Assembly: GCF_022698145.1 (NCBI RefSeq) | Contig: NZ_JALDAX010000004.1 | Span: forward strand, 434,001 to 498,000 | Source: Streptomyces spinosisporus | Lineage (GTDB): Bacteria; Actinomycetota; Actinomycetes; Streptomycetales; Streptomycetaceae | DNA: 64,000 nt | Direction: 5' to 3' | Shown: positions 7,928 to 21,592 of the stretch, piece by piece | Numbering within the stretch: the stretch's first letter is position 1 | Layout: each line of letters starts with the position of its first letter | The notes under the pieces: generated by a model | Told to the model about the DNA's origin: nothing | What the model saw: only the letters and a program-made list of their open reading frames with translations | Database searches by the model: none | Position numbers and translations under genes: made by a program

Positions 7928-9499
7928 ATGGGTGAGGTCTTCGCCGGCCGGTACGAACTGGTCGACCCGATCGGACGCGGAGGCGTCGGCGCCGTCTGGC
8001 GCGCCTGGGACCACCGTCGCCGCCGCTATGTGGCCGCCAAGGTCCTGCAGCAGAGCGATGCGCACTCCCTGCTGCGCTTCGTCCGCGAGCAGGCGCTGCG
8101 GATCGATCACCCCCATGTGCTCGCGCCCGCCAGCTGGGCCGCCGACGACGACAAGGTCCTGTTCACCATGGACCTCGTCGCCGGCGGCTCGCTGGTGCAT
8201 CTGATCGGCGACTACGGTCCCCTGCCCCCGGCGTATGTCTGCACCCTTCTCGACCAGCTCCTGTCGGGACTGGCAGCGGTGCACGGGGAGGGCGTCGTGC
8301 ACCGCGACATCAAGCCCGCCAATGTGCTGCTGGAGGCCACCGGCACAGGGCGGCCACGGCTGCGGCTGTCCGACTTCGGCATCGCCATGCGGCTCGGTGA
8401 GCCCCGGCTCACCGAGACCAACCTCGTGGTGGGCACGCCGGGTTATCTCGCGCCCGAGCAGCTGATGGGCTCCGAACCCGACTTCCCGGCGGACCTCTTC
8501 GCCGTCGGGCTGGTCGCGCTGTATCTGCTGGAGGGGGCCAAGCCGGACGCCAAGGCCCTGGTGCAGTACTTCGCGGCGCACGGGACGCCGAGCGCGCCCA
8601 AGAGCATCCCGGAGCCGCTGTGGGACGTCGTGGCCACGCTTCTGCAGCCCGACCCGCATACGCGGTTCCGCACGGCCACGGGGGCGCGCAAAGCCCTTGC
8701 AGCCGCCGTGGAACTGCTCCCTGAGCCCGGCCCGGACGACGAGTTGATCGAGGTCTTCGACCAACTCGGGCCGCTGCCCCCGGGGTTCGGCCCCGCCGGG
8801 CCCCTCAAATCCGCACCGGGAGTGGCCGTCGGACGGCAGGGGGACACCTCCGGGACCGGTACAAGTGCGGCTTCCTCGTGGCCCGTTGAGACCGAGGAGC
8901 CGTCCGAGCCGCGCGCGTCGGACACCGGCGCCCGCTCGGCGGCGGCCACGGGCAGCACGCCACCGCGCGATCCCCGTATGAGCACGGGCACCGCTCCGGA
9001 GCCGTCCACGCCCACGCCACAGCCCTCCATGTCGGACACCGGAAGCTTCCACCTGCCGCCCCCGCAGGCGACCGTCTCCTCCGTCCGAACTCCCGCTCCG
9101 CAGAAGCCGACTCCGCCCCACGCACCGGCACAGCCCCACGCTCAGCCCCATGCACAACCCCACCAGGACCATCAGCAGGACCATCAGCAGCAGGGCTACG
9201 TCTCCCCCCACGACCCCACGCATGTGTTGCCCTCCCCCCGCTCGCACGCACCGCAGTACTCCGCCGAGGCCCTGAACCCGGCGCCCCACCAGCGCGCCGA
9301 TGCCTCTACTGCTTCGTACACCGCCCAGGTCCCGCAGGTTCCACTCTCCGCGCAGGAAATGTCGCAGGAGACCACGCGCCGCAATCACCGGGCCCGCCCC
9401 GCACGCCGTCCCGGCCCGCCCGCCAAGGTCGCGATCCCGCTCCTGCTGCTGGCGCTCGCCTGCTACGCCGTGGGGTTCTGGGCACTGACGCAGATCTGA
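7928..9499 (+). CDS. Serine/threonine protein kinase (PknB-like) with C-terminal anchor
   Basis: A 523-aa Hanks-type kinase. The kinase domain spans about residues 5-270 and has the full set of motifs: glycine loop IGRGGVGAVW, Lys38 in AAKVL, catalytic HRDIKPAN (Asp127), DFG (149-151) and APEQ. Residues 290-490 are a Pro/Ser/Thr/Gln-rich disordered linker with QPHAQPHAQPH repeats. One membrane helix ends the protein (about 500-520), leaving only a few residues outside, so there is no PASTA or other sensor. Sensing must be intracellular or through partners. It runs toward the exported-protein gene at 9509, and the stops are only 9 bp apart. Confidence 0.94.
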   Translation: MGEVFAGRYELVDPIGRGGVGAVWRAWDHRRRRYVAAKVLQQSDAHSLLRFVREQALRIDHPHVLAPASWAADDDKVLFTMDLVAGGSLVHLIGDYGPLPPAYVCTLLDQLLSGLAAVHGEGVVHRDIKPANVLLEATGTGRPRLRLSDFGIAMRLGEPRLTETNLVVGTPGYLAPEQLMGSEPDFPADLFAVGLVALYLLEGAKPDAKALVQYFAAHGTPSAPKSIPEPLWDVVATLLQPDPHTRFRTATGARKALAAAVELLPEPGPDDELIEVFDQLGPLPPGFGPAGPLKSAPGVAVGRQGDTSGTGTSAASSWPVETEEPSEPRASDTGARSAAATGSTPPRDPRMSTGTAPEPSTPTPQPSMSDTGSFHLPPPQATVSSVRTPAPQKPTPPHAPAQPHAQPHAQPHQDHQQDHQQQGYVSPHDPTHVLPSPRSHAPQYSAEALNPAPHQRADASTASYTAQVPQVPLSAQEMSQETTRRNHRARPARRPGPPAKVAIPLLLLALACYAVGFWALTQI

Positions 9500-9508
9500 A
9501 CGAACCGC

Positions 9509-10891
9509 TCAACGCGCCGCTCCACGAGCCACGGGCCGTCCCCCTGCCCTCCGCCGGGCCGTGACCGTCCACACGCCGAGCACGGCGAGCACCACCGTGC
9601 CCGCGCCGATGCCGCCCACGGCCACCGCCGTCATCGTGGCGTCACCGCTGCCGGCCCCGCCCTCCGCCGCCGCTTCACGGTCGTCCGCCGTGACCTCGAA
9701 GAGGTTGTGCGGCACCGACTGTCCCAAGTAGCCGGGGCCCGCCTGTGCCGCACCGTCGAGCCGTACCCGGAGCTTCAGCCCGAAAGGGCCGTTGCCGAAC
9801 GTGTCGGCCACCCCTTCGGCGAGGTGCACCACGAGGTAGTAGGAGCCGGCGAAGCGCATCGCGTTCACCTGGTCGGTGACGGCGTAGCGATTGGCGTACT
9901 GGACGGGCGGCACCGGGGCGAGCGAGACCGACTTCTGCAGGCCGTCGTAGCCGACGCTCGCGTCCTCGACGCCGACGCGCACGGGATTGTAGAGCGCCAG
10001 GTCCAGCGCGCCCACCGCATAGCCGTGCCCGCCGCCGCTCGCGCTGCCCAGTTCGGCGGTGGCGGACGGCTGCCGCCCCCAGTCGACGGGGACCTTGTAG
10101 AAGAGCGTCTGGCCGGGCGAGATGTCGGTGCGCCAGACGCCCTGTCCCACGGCGGTGGCCCGAGAGAAGCCCGCGCCGCCCGCACGGCGCCTGTCCTGCC
10201 CGGAGACAGGGGTGGGCGAGGCGGAGTTCCATGACGTGGGCGGGCTGGTCGAACCGGCCTTCTTCAGCGGCGGTTCGGACACGGCGGCGAGCTCCAGCTC
10301 CCAGGCGCCGGGCGAGGACTTCGCCGTACCGACGCGCTCGACGACGACGTAGTACGTGCCGGCGTCCTTGCACACCGGGTTGGCCGGGGAGGTGGTCCGC
10401 GCGCCCCAGGCCGTGACGGGGTGCGGGCTGTTGGCGGCGCCGAAGCTCGCGCTCTCGTAGGAGCAGGAGTTGCTGTCGCCGTTCTGCAGCGACACCCTGA
10501 TGCCGTCCTGGACGGAGAGCGTGGCTCCCGCGCGCGGGACGGCCGTGACGGAGACGTACGTGTTGGACTCGGAGTCGAGGTCGAGGCTGTAGTAGAGCTT
10601 GTCGCCCTTGGCGAGGGAACTCCGGTACGTGCCACCGATCTTCAGGCCGGGGGCGTCCGTGGTGCCCTTTGCCCCGTCGACCTTCTGTGCGCCCTCCGCG
10701 AAGGCGTAGGCGGTGCCGCCCGAGGAGTCATCGGCGTGCGGGGCTCCGGCGGCCGCGGTGGCGTCGGCAGACCAGGAGGCCGGCAGGGTCACCGCGCACA
10801 GCACCGCTGTCGCGGCCGCCACGCGCGCGCGTGCGGCAGAGGAACGACCGCGCCATGCCCCCGCACGCCACCACGCCGTACGCCGCCCCAT
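9509..10891 (-). CDS. Exported membrane-anchored protein of unknown function
   Basis: About 460 aa. The N-terminus has a basic region and hydrophobic segment like a signal peptide (about 15-45, ending near ADATAAAGA). A large extracytoplasmic part is rich in beta-strand-like stretches, including two similar modules (KGDKLYYSLDL... and PGQTLFYKVPVD...) resembling pre-peptidase C-terminal folds. A C-terminal membrane helix (about 430-450) and a basic tail follow. The ATG at 10891 (or GTG at 10894) is chosen because GGGAGGGG precedes it; an upstream ATG at 10987 is possible. No enzyme motif was recognised. It is convergent with the kinase gene. Confidence 0.75.
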   Translation of the reverse strand: MGRRTAWWRAGAWRGRSSAARARVAAATAVLCAVTLPASWSADATAAAGAPHADDSSGGTAYAFAEGAQKVDGAKGTTDAPGLKIGGTYRSSLAKGDKLYYSLDLDSESNTYVSVTAVPRAGATLSVQDGIRVSLQNGDSNSCSYESASFGAANSPHPVTAWGARTTSPANPVCKDAGTYYVVVERVGTAKSSPGAWELELAAVSEPPLKKAGSTSPPTSWNSASPTPVSGQDRRRAGGAGFSRATAVGQGVWRTDISPGQTLFYKVPVDWGRQPSATAELGSASGGGHGYAVGALDLALYNPVRVGVEDASVGYDGLQKSVSLAPVPPVQYANRYAVTDQVNAMRFAGSYYLVVHLAEGVADTFGNGPFGLKLRVRLDGAAQAGPGYLGQSVPHNLFEVTADDREAAAEGGAGSGDATMTAVAVGGIGAGTVVLAVLGVWTVTARRRAGGRPVARGAAR

Positions 10892-11001
10892 CACGCGCCA
10901 CCCCTCCCGTCGCCCGGACTCTCCGTCCGCACGCTCTTCCGGACCGTCGAACCGTGGCCCATCCTGCCCCGCGCGGGAGCCCCTCATCCGGGCAACACAA
11001 A

Positions 11002-11027
11002 ACCCCGACCGCTAGGACGGCCGGGGT
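11002..11027 (-). terminator. Terminator after DLW-39 gene
   Basis: GC-rich stem (ACCCCG...CGGGGT) with a T run on the minus strand, just after the DLW-39 stop. Confidence 0.7.
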
Positions 11028-11051
11028 CTGCTCAGATTCCGTTGTCGATAC

Positions 11052-11180
11052 TCACGAACCCGTGGGCACGGAGTCAGTCGCCTCCGTCCACAGATCCTGC
11101 TCGGCGCGATCCGCCTGGATCTGGCGGTACACGAGGAGTCCGCCGATGGCGGCCAGTGCGACCAGGAGAAGCTTCTTCAC
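11052..11180 (-). CDS. DLW-39 family small membrane protein
   Basis: A 42-aa protein too short for routine gene calls. It starts with GTG: a KKLLLVALAAIGGLLVY hydrophobic helix, then a charged part with the family signature EQDLW (residues 27-31), and the tail EATDSVPTGS. Actinobacteria carry this miniprotein near gyrA/gyrB; its function is unknown. A terminator follows it. Confidence 0.88.
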   Translation of the reverse strand: MKKLLLVALAAIGGLLVYRQIQADRAEQDLWTEATDSVPTGS

Positions 11181-11506
11181 CGCGCGACCTCGTCTTTCTT
11201 GACGTAGGGGACCTCTGGCGCCCGACTATACACACCGACCGATACCGATCAGTGACCTGCATGGGCGCCCAACTCCCCTCCGGCGTACCCCAGTAGAAGC
11301 GGAGGACACCGCTCGGATCTGACGGTGATCACATCCTCACGGACGGTTATTTTCAACCTGCTTCTTATCTTTTCTTGCTGTTTGCGCCCATCCGAGTGGT
11401 GTTCATCCGAACTTCTACGCGCCACGGCGCCAGGTCCAACACTTCGCGACCCCTATACACATCATGAGGAAAGTACGCAAATCGCCCGACCCGAAAGTGA
11501 GGGGCC

Positions 11507-11869
11507 ATGGCCCGCAACCAGGTCACGAAGCTGTGGACCACCATCGTCACCGCCTTCCTCGCGCTGTGCACGGCGCTCGGACTCATCACGACGACCGCCG
11601 CCGCGGCCGTACCGCAGCCCGAGCCGGCCGGCAACAGCACGACCCCCGTGACGACGCCGACGCTGCCACAGTGGTCCTGGACCTTCGCCGCGGCCCTGCC
11701 CCCCACGATGAAACAGCGCATCAGCGCCGAGGCCCACGGGAAGTCCCCCAGCTGCCGGCTGCGGCCCTCGGCGGACACGGACGAGTGCGCACCCACGATC
11801 GTGGAACCGGACGTACCGACGGACGCCTTCGTCTCCGTCCCCAAGCAGGCCACTCCCCTCCAGCTCTGA
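11507..11869 (+). CDS. Small secreted protein (DUF6344-like)
   Basis: A 120-aa protein with an N-terminal signal peptide (MARNQVTKLWTTIVTAFLAL, cleavage near TTTAAAAVP) and a short mature part rich in Pro, Thr and Ala with two Cys (SCRLRPSADTDEC). It resembles the Streptomyces DUF6344 group by its N-terminus; this is a memory-based match. Function is unknown. The 326-bp upstream region (11181-11506) has an A/T-richer stretch (about 11340-11390) fit for a promoter and no other gene. Confidence 0.72.
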   Translation: MARNQVTKLWTTIVTAFLALCTALGLITTTAAAAVPQPEPAGNSTTPVTTPTLPQWSWTFAAALPPTMKQRISAEAHGKSPSCRLRPSADTDECAPTIVEPDVPTDAFVSVPKQATPLQL

Positions 11870-11929
11870 GGGCCCCGCCCGCACCCCGACCCAACGGCGA
11901 ACTTGCGTATTGCGTACCAGACCCGCCAC

Positions 11930-11967
11930 ACGAAGACCCCCGACCGGATCCGGTCGGGGGTCTTCGT
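11930..11967. terminator. 38-bp perfect palindrome, bidirectional terminator
   Basis: A perfect palindrome without loop, centred at 11948/11949 (arms ACGAAGACCCCCGACCGGA and its complement), between two convergent genes. Confidence 0.8.
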
Positions 11968-12006
11968 ACGTGATCGACGCTGATCGACGCGGATCGACAG
12001 TCGGGC

Positions 12007-12744
12007 TCAGGACAAAGGCGGCAGGATCTTCGACTTCGCAGGCTCGGCGATCCCCGGACCGGCGCCGTACTCCTCCCACGTCGTGACGAAGGAGTGCTTC
12101 CCGTCATGGCCTACGCTCCGCAGCGGCACCGGCTCACGGGTGGTGGCGACATAGATGGTGCTCTCCAGACCACCCTGCTCGGCCTTCACCGCCAGCACCG
12201 GCCGCCCCTTCACTCGGGTCTCGGCTCCCTTTGTGACCTTGAAGTGCTGCTGCTTCAGGACGGAGAAGCGCAGATGGCAGGCTGCGCCGGTGTGCTGCGC
12301 CAACGTTCCGGCGAATCCCGGCGAGTCGGCCTCGACCGGCAGATACCACCCCGGTTCCACAGGGGCGCCTGTGCGGTCGGTCAACTTCGGACTGCGCTGC
12401 TGAGGGGTGATCCAGGTCCGTCCGCCGAGGGTGGTGAAGCGCCAGGCGAAACCCTGGTCACCGGTGAGCAGACCCTTGCAGTCGTCGCCGCCATGCTGCG
12501 CACGGACGTCGCTGACCCGGTGGCCGTCCGCCACCTGCACCGTATGCACCGACGCCGCGTCCAGCGCCTTGTCCACGCGGGCGAGGATACGGTCCACCGA
12601 CTGCCCCTCGATCCCGTTGGGCCTGTCTGCCGAGCCGTCGCCGTTCGATGAGCAGCCGGCCGTCATCGCGACGGCGGCCAGGCCGAATCCGAACGCGTGG
12701 AACGCCTGTCTGCCGCGCCGCAACATCGCCAAAACCCCCACCAT
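12007..12744 (-). CDS. Putative lipoprotein
   Basis: A 245-aa protein with a lipoprotein signal peptide: basic N-terminus, hydrophobic AFGFGLAAVAM and lipobox MTAGC, with lipidation expected at Cys31. The mature part shows a beta-rich LppX/LprG-like pattern (SVDRILARVDKALDAASVHT at the start, later YVATTREPVPLRSV), so lipid or glycolipid carriage at the membrane is possible but unproven. It is convergent with the small secreted protein gene and lies upstream of tRNA-Ile's end. Confidence 0.8.
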   Translation of the reverse strand: MVGVLAMLRRGRQAFHAFGFGLAAVAMTAGCSSNGDGSADRPNGIEGQSVDRILARVDKALDAASVHTVQVADGHRVSDVRAQHGGDDCKGLLTGDQGFAWRFTTLGGRTWITPQQRSPKLTDRTGAPVEPGWYLPVEADSPGFAGTLAQHTGAACHLRFSVLKQQHFKVTKGAETRVKGRPVLAVKAEQGGLESTIYVATTREPVPLRSVGHDGKHSFVTTWEEYGAGPGIAEPAKSKILPPLS

Positions 12745-12756
12745 CCCCCCTGGATG

Positions 12757-12793
12757 TCAAAGACCCCCAACCATGACTGGCTGAGGGTCTTCG
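12757..12793 (-). terminator. Hairpin after tRNA-Ile
   Basis: Arms AAGACCC and GGGTCTT with an inner CCA/TGG stem, just past the 3' end of tRNA-Ile on the minus strand. Confidence 0.55.
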
Positions 12794-12799
12794 TGTATG

Positions 12800-12873
12800 T
12801 GGGGCTAACAGGATTTGAACCTGTGGCCTCATCCTTATCAGGGATGCGCTCTAACCAACTGAGCTATAGCCCC
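12800..12873 (-). tRNA. tRNA-Ile (anticodon GAT)
   Basis: A 74-nt cloverleaf on the minus strand with paired GGGGCTA and TAGCCCC acceptor arms, anticodon loop CTGATAA and T arm GGTTCAAATCC. CCA is not encoded. Confidence 0.97.
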
Positions 12874-12961
12874 GCCGCGCTCTGCGGTGTGTGTCCCGCG
12901 CGCTGACCCCTGAAGATTAGCGCACGACAAGGGCAGTCCCAAAATCGATAGTCGTGGCGGC

Positions 12962-13735
12962 TCACTCGTCCTCGGCGAGCGTGAGCTCGACACCGCCGAC
13001 GAAGCCCGCGGACAGGTTGTAGATGAAGGCGCCGAGGGTCGCGAGAGCCGTGGCGAGGACGACGTCGATGACCGCGATGATCGACGCGAACATCAGGACG
13101 TGCGGGAGCGAGAGGAAGGACTGCAGGTCGAAGCCGTTCGACTCGTTGGAGCCGGTGGCCTCGGAGATCGTGCCGCCGACCGTCGAGAAGACGCCCATCG
13201 CGTCCATCACCATCCACAGCACGGCGGACGCGACGATCGTGCAGATGCCCAGCGCGATGGAGAGCAGGAAGCTCACCTTCATGACCGACCAGGGATCGGC
13301 CTTGGCCACGCGCAGCCGTGCCTTGCGGATGCGGGGCGTGGTGCGCGCGCCCGTGCGGGGCCGCCGTACGCCACCGGTCGGCGCCTGGGCCTGGTTCTGG
13401 TAGGCCTGCGGCGGGTGGTAGGGCCCGGCGGGCTGTTGCTGCTGGCGCTCCCCGGGGAGCGGTGAGACCGGCTGCGGCGGCGCGGGATGGGGCTGAGCGC
13501 CCGGCGCGGCCGGGCCCGCGCCAGCCTGCTGCTGGGTCTGCGGGCCTCGGGTGTCCGTCACAGTTCCCCCCTGGGATCCATGAGTGTCGTGCGAGGGCGT
13601 CTCTCCCGCGCCGGCGTCGATCTTGCGCAGTTGGGTCGTGTGCGGCTCCGCCGCACGCGCGGCGGAGCCACGGCCACCGCCGTCCGTCTCCGTACTGGAG
13701 GTACCGGCCGATCCGGCGCCCGTGGCTCCGCTCAC
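12962..13735 (-). CDS. DUF3566 domain membrane protein
   Basis: A 257-aa protein (GTG start) that sits directly after gyrA in most actinobacteria. The first 130 residues are disordered, rich in Gln, Pro and Gly. The C-terminal DUF3566 domain has an amphipathic start (RLRVAKADPWSVMKVSFLLS) and two membrane helices (about 150-172 and 208-235). It ends in the acidic tail LTLAEDE. The 18-bp gap to gyrA suggests co-transcription with gyrB-gyrA. Function is unknown; mycobacterial relatives lie near gyrase genes too. Confidence 0.9.
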   Translation of the reverse strand: MSGATGAGSAGTSSTETDGGGRGSAARAAEPHTTQLRKIDAGAGETPSHDTHGSQGGTVTDTRGPQTQQQAGAGPAAPGAQPHPAPPQPVSPLPGERQQQQPAGPYHPPQAYQNQAQAPTGGVRRPRTGARTTPRIRKARLRVAKADPWSVMKVSFLLSIALGICTIVASAVLWMVMDAMGVFSTVGGTISEATGSNESNGFDLQSFLSLPHVLMFASIIAVIDVVLATALATLGAFIYNLSAGFVGGVELTLAEDE

Positions 13736-13753
13736 GATGACTCACTCCTCGTG

Positions 13754-16348
<2,595 letters not shown>

Positions 16349-16390
16349 TGCTGGTGAAGGTCCTTCCTGGTGCGGTCAGCTGAGACCGAC

Positions 16391-18718
<2,328 letters not shown>

Positions 18719-18861
18719 TCACAGCGGCACTCAGCGCTTCCGGCTGTCAACCCTTGGCTACTTGGGAGTCAGGTGGGCGTTCGCACCCGCACGCAGGGCT
18801 GCAACGAAGCGGCCGCCGGTGCCTGAAGGAGAGCGCCGACGGCCGGTGAATGTGAGGTCTG

Positions 18862-19395
18862 TCACCCATACGTGTCGCCGGGTCCCGTGCTGCCCGGGGC
18901 ACGCAGGGGACCGTAGCGACGGGCGGGTCCGCCGGGGCCGTTCACCTTGATCACCCGCACGGCACCGTGCCCGAGATCCTCGTTGAGACGGGCGACGAGC
19001 GTGGGGGCGAGCAGGCGCAGATTCGTCGCCCAGGCCGTGGAGTCGCAGCGCACGACGAGCACCCGCTCGTCCTCGTCGTACTTCTCCGGCACGCAGTGCT
19101 TGGCCACGTCCTCACCGACGATCTGCGGCCAGCGGCCCATCACCCCGCCCACCGCAGCGGGGGTCTCCCAACCGCGCTCGGTGATGAGCCGGTTGATCGC
19201 AGCGCCGAGCGCCATGGGGTCGCGTCCGTCGGCGCGCGCGCCGGAGCGCAGGCCCCCGCGCCGCGCCTGCTTCTTCTGCTGTGCCACGTCCCCACGCGCG
19301 CGTGCCTGTTCCTTGGCCGCCCTGAGCGCCACGCGCGCGAGGTCGACGCCGGACGGCTCGGGGGTCTTGCCGGGGACCGGCTCTTCGTTCGTCAT
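18862..19395 (-). CDS. dciA: DciA family replicative helicase operator (DUF721)
   Basis: A 177-aa protein of the DciA/DUF721 family, which in bacteria lacking DnaC helps load DnaB at the origin. Residues 1-60 are basic and disordered, and the DciA domain occupies about 60-155 ([43 protein letters not shown]). Its start overlaps the recF stop by 3 bp (ATGA), so they are translationally coupled. With dnaA and dnaB in the same window, it fits the initiation machinery. Confidence 0.93.
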   Translation of the reverse strand: MTNEEPVPGKTPEPSGVDLARVALRAAKEQARARGDVAQQKKQARRGGLRSGARADGRDPMALGAAINRLITERGWETPAAVGGVMGRWPQIVGEDVAKHCVPEKYDEDERVLVVRCDSTAWATNLRLLAPTLVARLNEDLGHGAVRVIKVNGPGGPARRYGPLRAPGSTGPGDTYG

Positions 19396-20513
19396 ACGCG
19401 CTCCACCGTCCCGTCCGACACGGCGAACCGCGTCCCGGTCAGTACGTGCGGTACGTCGTCGTCGACCGCGGCCGTCACCAGCACCTGCTCCCCGGGCGCG
19501 ACCAGCTCCGCCAGGCGCTCACGGCGGCGGGTGTCGAGCTCGGCGAAGACGTCGTCGAGGACGAGCACCGGTTCGTTGCCCTCGGCCCGCAGCAGGTCGT
19601 AGGAGGCCAGGCGCAGCGCCAGGGCGTAGGACCAGGACTCGCCGTGGGAGGCGTACCCCTTGGCGGGCAACTGGCCGATTTTGAGCAGCAGATCGTCCCG
19701 GTGGGGGCCCACGAGGGTGACGCCCCGCTCGATCTCCTGCTTGCGCGCCTCGGCGAGCGCGGCCATCAGCTGCTCGTGGAGGTCCTCGCGCGTGTGCGCC
19801 TCACCGGGGGCGGACGGCTTGTACTCCAGGGCCACCGGGCCGCCGCCCGGGGCCAGTTGCTCGTACGCCTTGTCGGCCAGCGGCTGGATCGCGGCGATCA
19901 GGTCGAGGCGCTGGGCGAGCAACTCCGCGCCGACGCGCGCCAGATGCTGGTCCCAGACGTCGAGCGTGGACAGGTCCATGGAGCGGCCGCCGTGGCGGCG
20001 GGCCAGCGCGGCCGACTTCAGCAGCGTGTTGCGCTGCTTGAGGACCCGCTCGTAGTCGGAGCGCACGCCGGCCATGCGCGGGGAGCGGGCGGAGATCAGC
20101 TCGTCGAGGAAGCGGCGGCGTTCGCCGGGGTCGCCCTTGACCAGGGCGAGGTCCTCGGGCGCGAACAGCACGGTTCGTACGATGCCCAGCACGTCGCGGG
20201 GCCTGACCTGCGAGGATCTGTTGATACGGGCCCGGTTGGCCTTGCCGGGGTTCAGCTCCAGCTCGACCAGCTGCTGCCGTTCGCCCTGCCGGACCTGGGC
20301 GCGGATGACCGCGCGGTCGGCGCCCATGCGGACCAGGGGCGCGTCGGAGGCGACCCGGTGGCTGCCGAGGGTGGCGAGATAGCCGACGGCCTCGACGAGG
20401 TTCGTCTTGCCCTGGCCGTTGGGCCCGACGAAGGCGGTCACGCCCGGGTCGAGCGGGACCTCGACCCGGGCGTACGAGCGGAAGTCGGCCAGCGACAGAT
20501 GCGTGACGTGCAT
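19392..20513 (-). CDS. recF: DNA replication and repair protein RecF
   Basis: A 373-aa SMC-like ATPase that helps load RecA at gapped forks. It has Walker [15 protein letters not shown] (residues 30-43), signature [18 protein letters not shown] regions and Walker B ...[11 protein letters not shown] near the C-terminus. The N-terminus [19 protein letters not shown] is classic. It is placed between gnd and dciA, co-directional with dnaN. Confidence 0.97.
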   Translation of the reverse strand: MHVTHLSLADFRSYARVEVPLDPGVTAFVGPNGQGKTNLVEAVGYLATLGSHRVASDAPLVRMGADRAVIRAQVRQGERQQLVELELNPGKANRARINRSSQVRPRDVLGIVRTVLFAPEDLALVKGDPGERRRFLDELISARSPRMAGVRSDYERVLKQRNTLLKSAALARRHGGRSMDLSTLDVWDQHLARVGAELLAQRLDLIAAIQPLADKAYEQLAPGGGPVALEYKPSAPGEAHTREDLHEQLMAALAEARKQEIERGVTLVGPHRDDLLLKIGQLPAKGYASHGESWSYALALRLASYDLLRAEGNEPVLVLDDVFAELDTRRRERLAELVAPGEQVLVTAAVDDDVPHVLTGTRFAVSDGTVERV

Positions 20514-20549
20514 GGTCGTTCGCCGACCTCCCCCAGCGTTGTGGATGGA

Positions 20550-21425
20550 CTACTTCTTCTCGACCGCGTGGCCGCCGAACTGGTTGCGCAGCGCGGCGAT
20601 CATCTTCATCTGCGGCGAGTCCTCCTGGCGGGAGGAGAACCGCGCGAAGAGCGAGGCCGTGATCGCCGGCAGCGGCACGGCGTTGTCGATGGCGGCTTCC
20701 ACAGTCCAGCGTCCCTCACCGGAGTCCTGTGCAAAACCCTTCAGCCTGTCGAGGTGCTCGTCCTCGTCGAGGGCGTTCACCGCGAGGTCCAGCAGCCAGG
20801 AGCGGATGACGGTGCCCTCCTGCCAGGACCGGAAGACCTCGCGCACGTCCGTGACCGAGTCGACCTTCTCCAGCAGCTCCCAGCCCTCGGCGTAGGCCTG
20901 CATCATCGCGTACTCGATGCCGTTGTGGACCATCTTCGCGAAGTGGCCCGCGCCGACCTTGCCCGCGTGCACCGCGCCGAACGTCCCCTCGGGCTTGAGG
21001 GCGTCGAACACCGGCTGCACCTTGGCGACGTTCTCCGCGTCGCCGCCGTACATCAGCGCATAACCGTTCTCCAGGCCCCAGACGCCCCCGGAGACGCCGC
21101 AGTCGACGAATCCGATGCCCTTGGCCGCCAACTCCTCGGCGTGCTTCTCGTCGTCCGTCCAGCGGGAGTTGCCGCCGTCCACGACGACGTCGCCGGGCTC
21201 GAGGAGCTCGGCCAGCTCGTCGACGGTGGACTGGGTGGGGGCTCCGGCCGGAACCATCACCCAGACCACGCGCGGGCCGCTGAGCTTGCCCACAAGGTCG
21301 GCGAGGCTGTGGACATCGGCAAGGTCCGGGTTGCGGTCGTATCCGATGACGGTGTGGCCTGCGCGGCGTATCCGCTCGCGCATGTTGCCGCCCATCTTGC
21401 CGAGGCCGACGAGACCGAGCTCCAT
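20550..21425 (-). CDS. gnd: 6-phosphogluconate dehydrogenase, decarboxylating (short GndA-like form)
   Basis: A 291-aa NAD(P)-dependent enzyme oxidising 6-phosphogluconate to ribulose 5-phosphate and CO2. The Rossmann motif GLVGLGKMGGNMRERI opens the protein. Substrate-site residues are in the GGNSRW and KMVHNGIEYAMMQ segments. This is the short (about 300 aa) form found in actinobacteria between dnaN and recF. The ATG at 21425 starts the motif directly. The gaps are 36 bp to recF and 167 bp to dnaN. Confidence 0.95.
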   Translation of the reverse strand: MELGLVGLGKMGGNMRERIRRAGHTVIGYDRNPDLADVHSLADLVGKLSGPRVVWVMVPAGAPTQSTVDELAELLEPGDVVVDGGNSRWTDDEKHAEELAAKGIGFVDCGVSGGVWGLENGYALMYGGDAENVAKVQPVFDALKPEGTFGAVHAGKVGAGHFAKMVHNGIEYAMMQAYAEGWELLEKVDSVTDVREVFRSWQEGTVIRSWLLDLAVNALDEDEHLDRLKGFAQDSGEGRWTVEAAIDNAVPLPAITASLFARFSSRQEDSPQMKMIAALRNQFGGHAVEKK

Positions 21426-21592
21426 CAGTTGTTCCTTAGGTTGCTGTGTGGCGTGTGGGGCACGTTCGTACCTACGTCCGAGCCTAGACCCGGACGTCCG
21501 CGCACAGCTGTGGGCATACACGCTCAAACGTGACCCCCGACCCAGCCCGACCTGCGGATACCCACAAGGCCGGGGGTCACTGTGGACAACGG

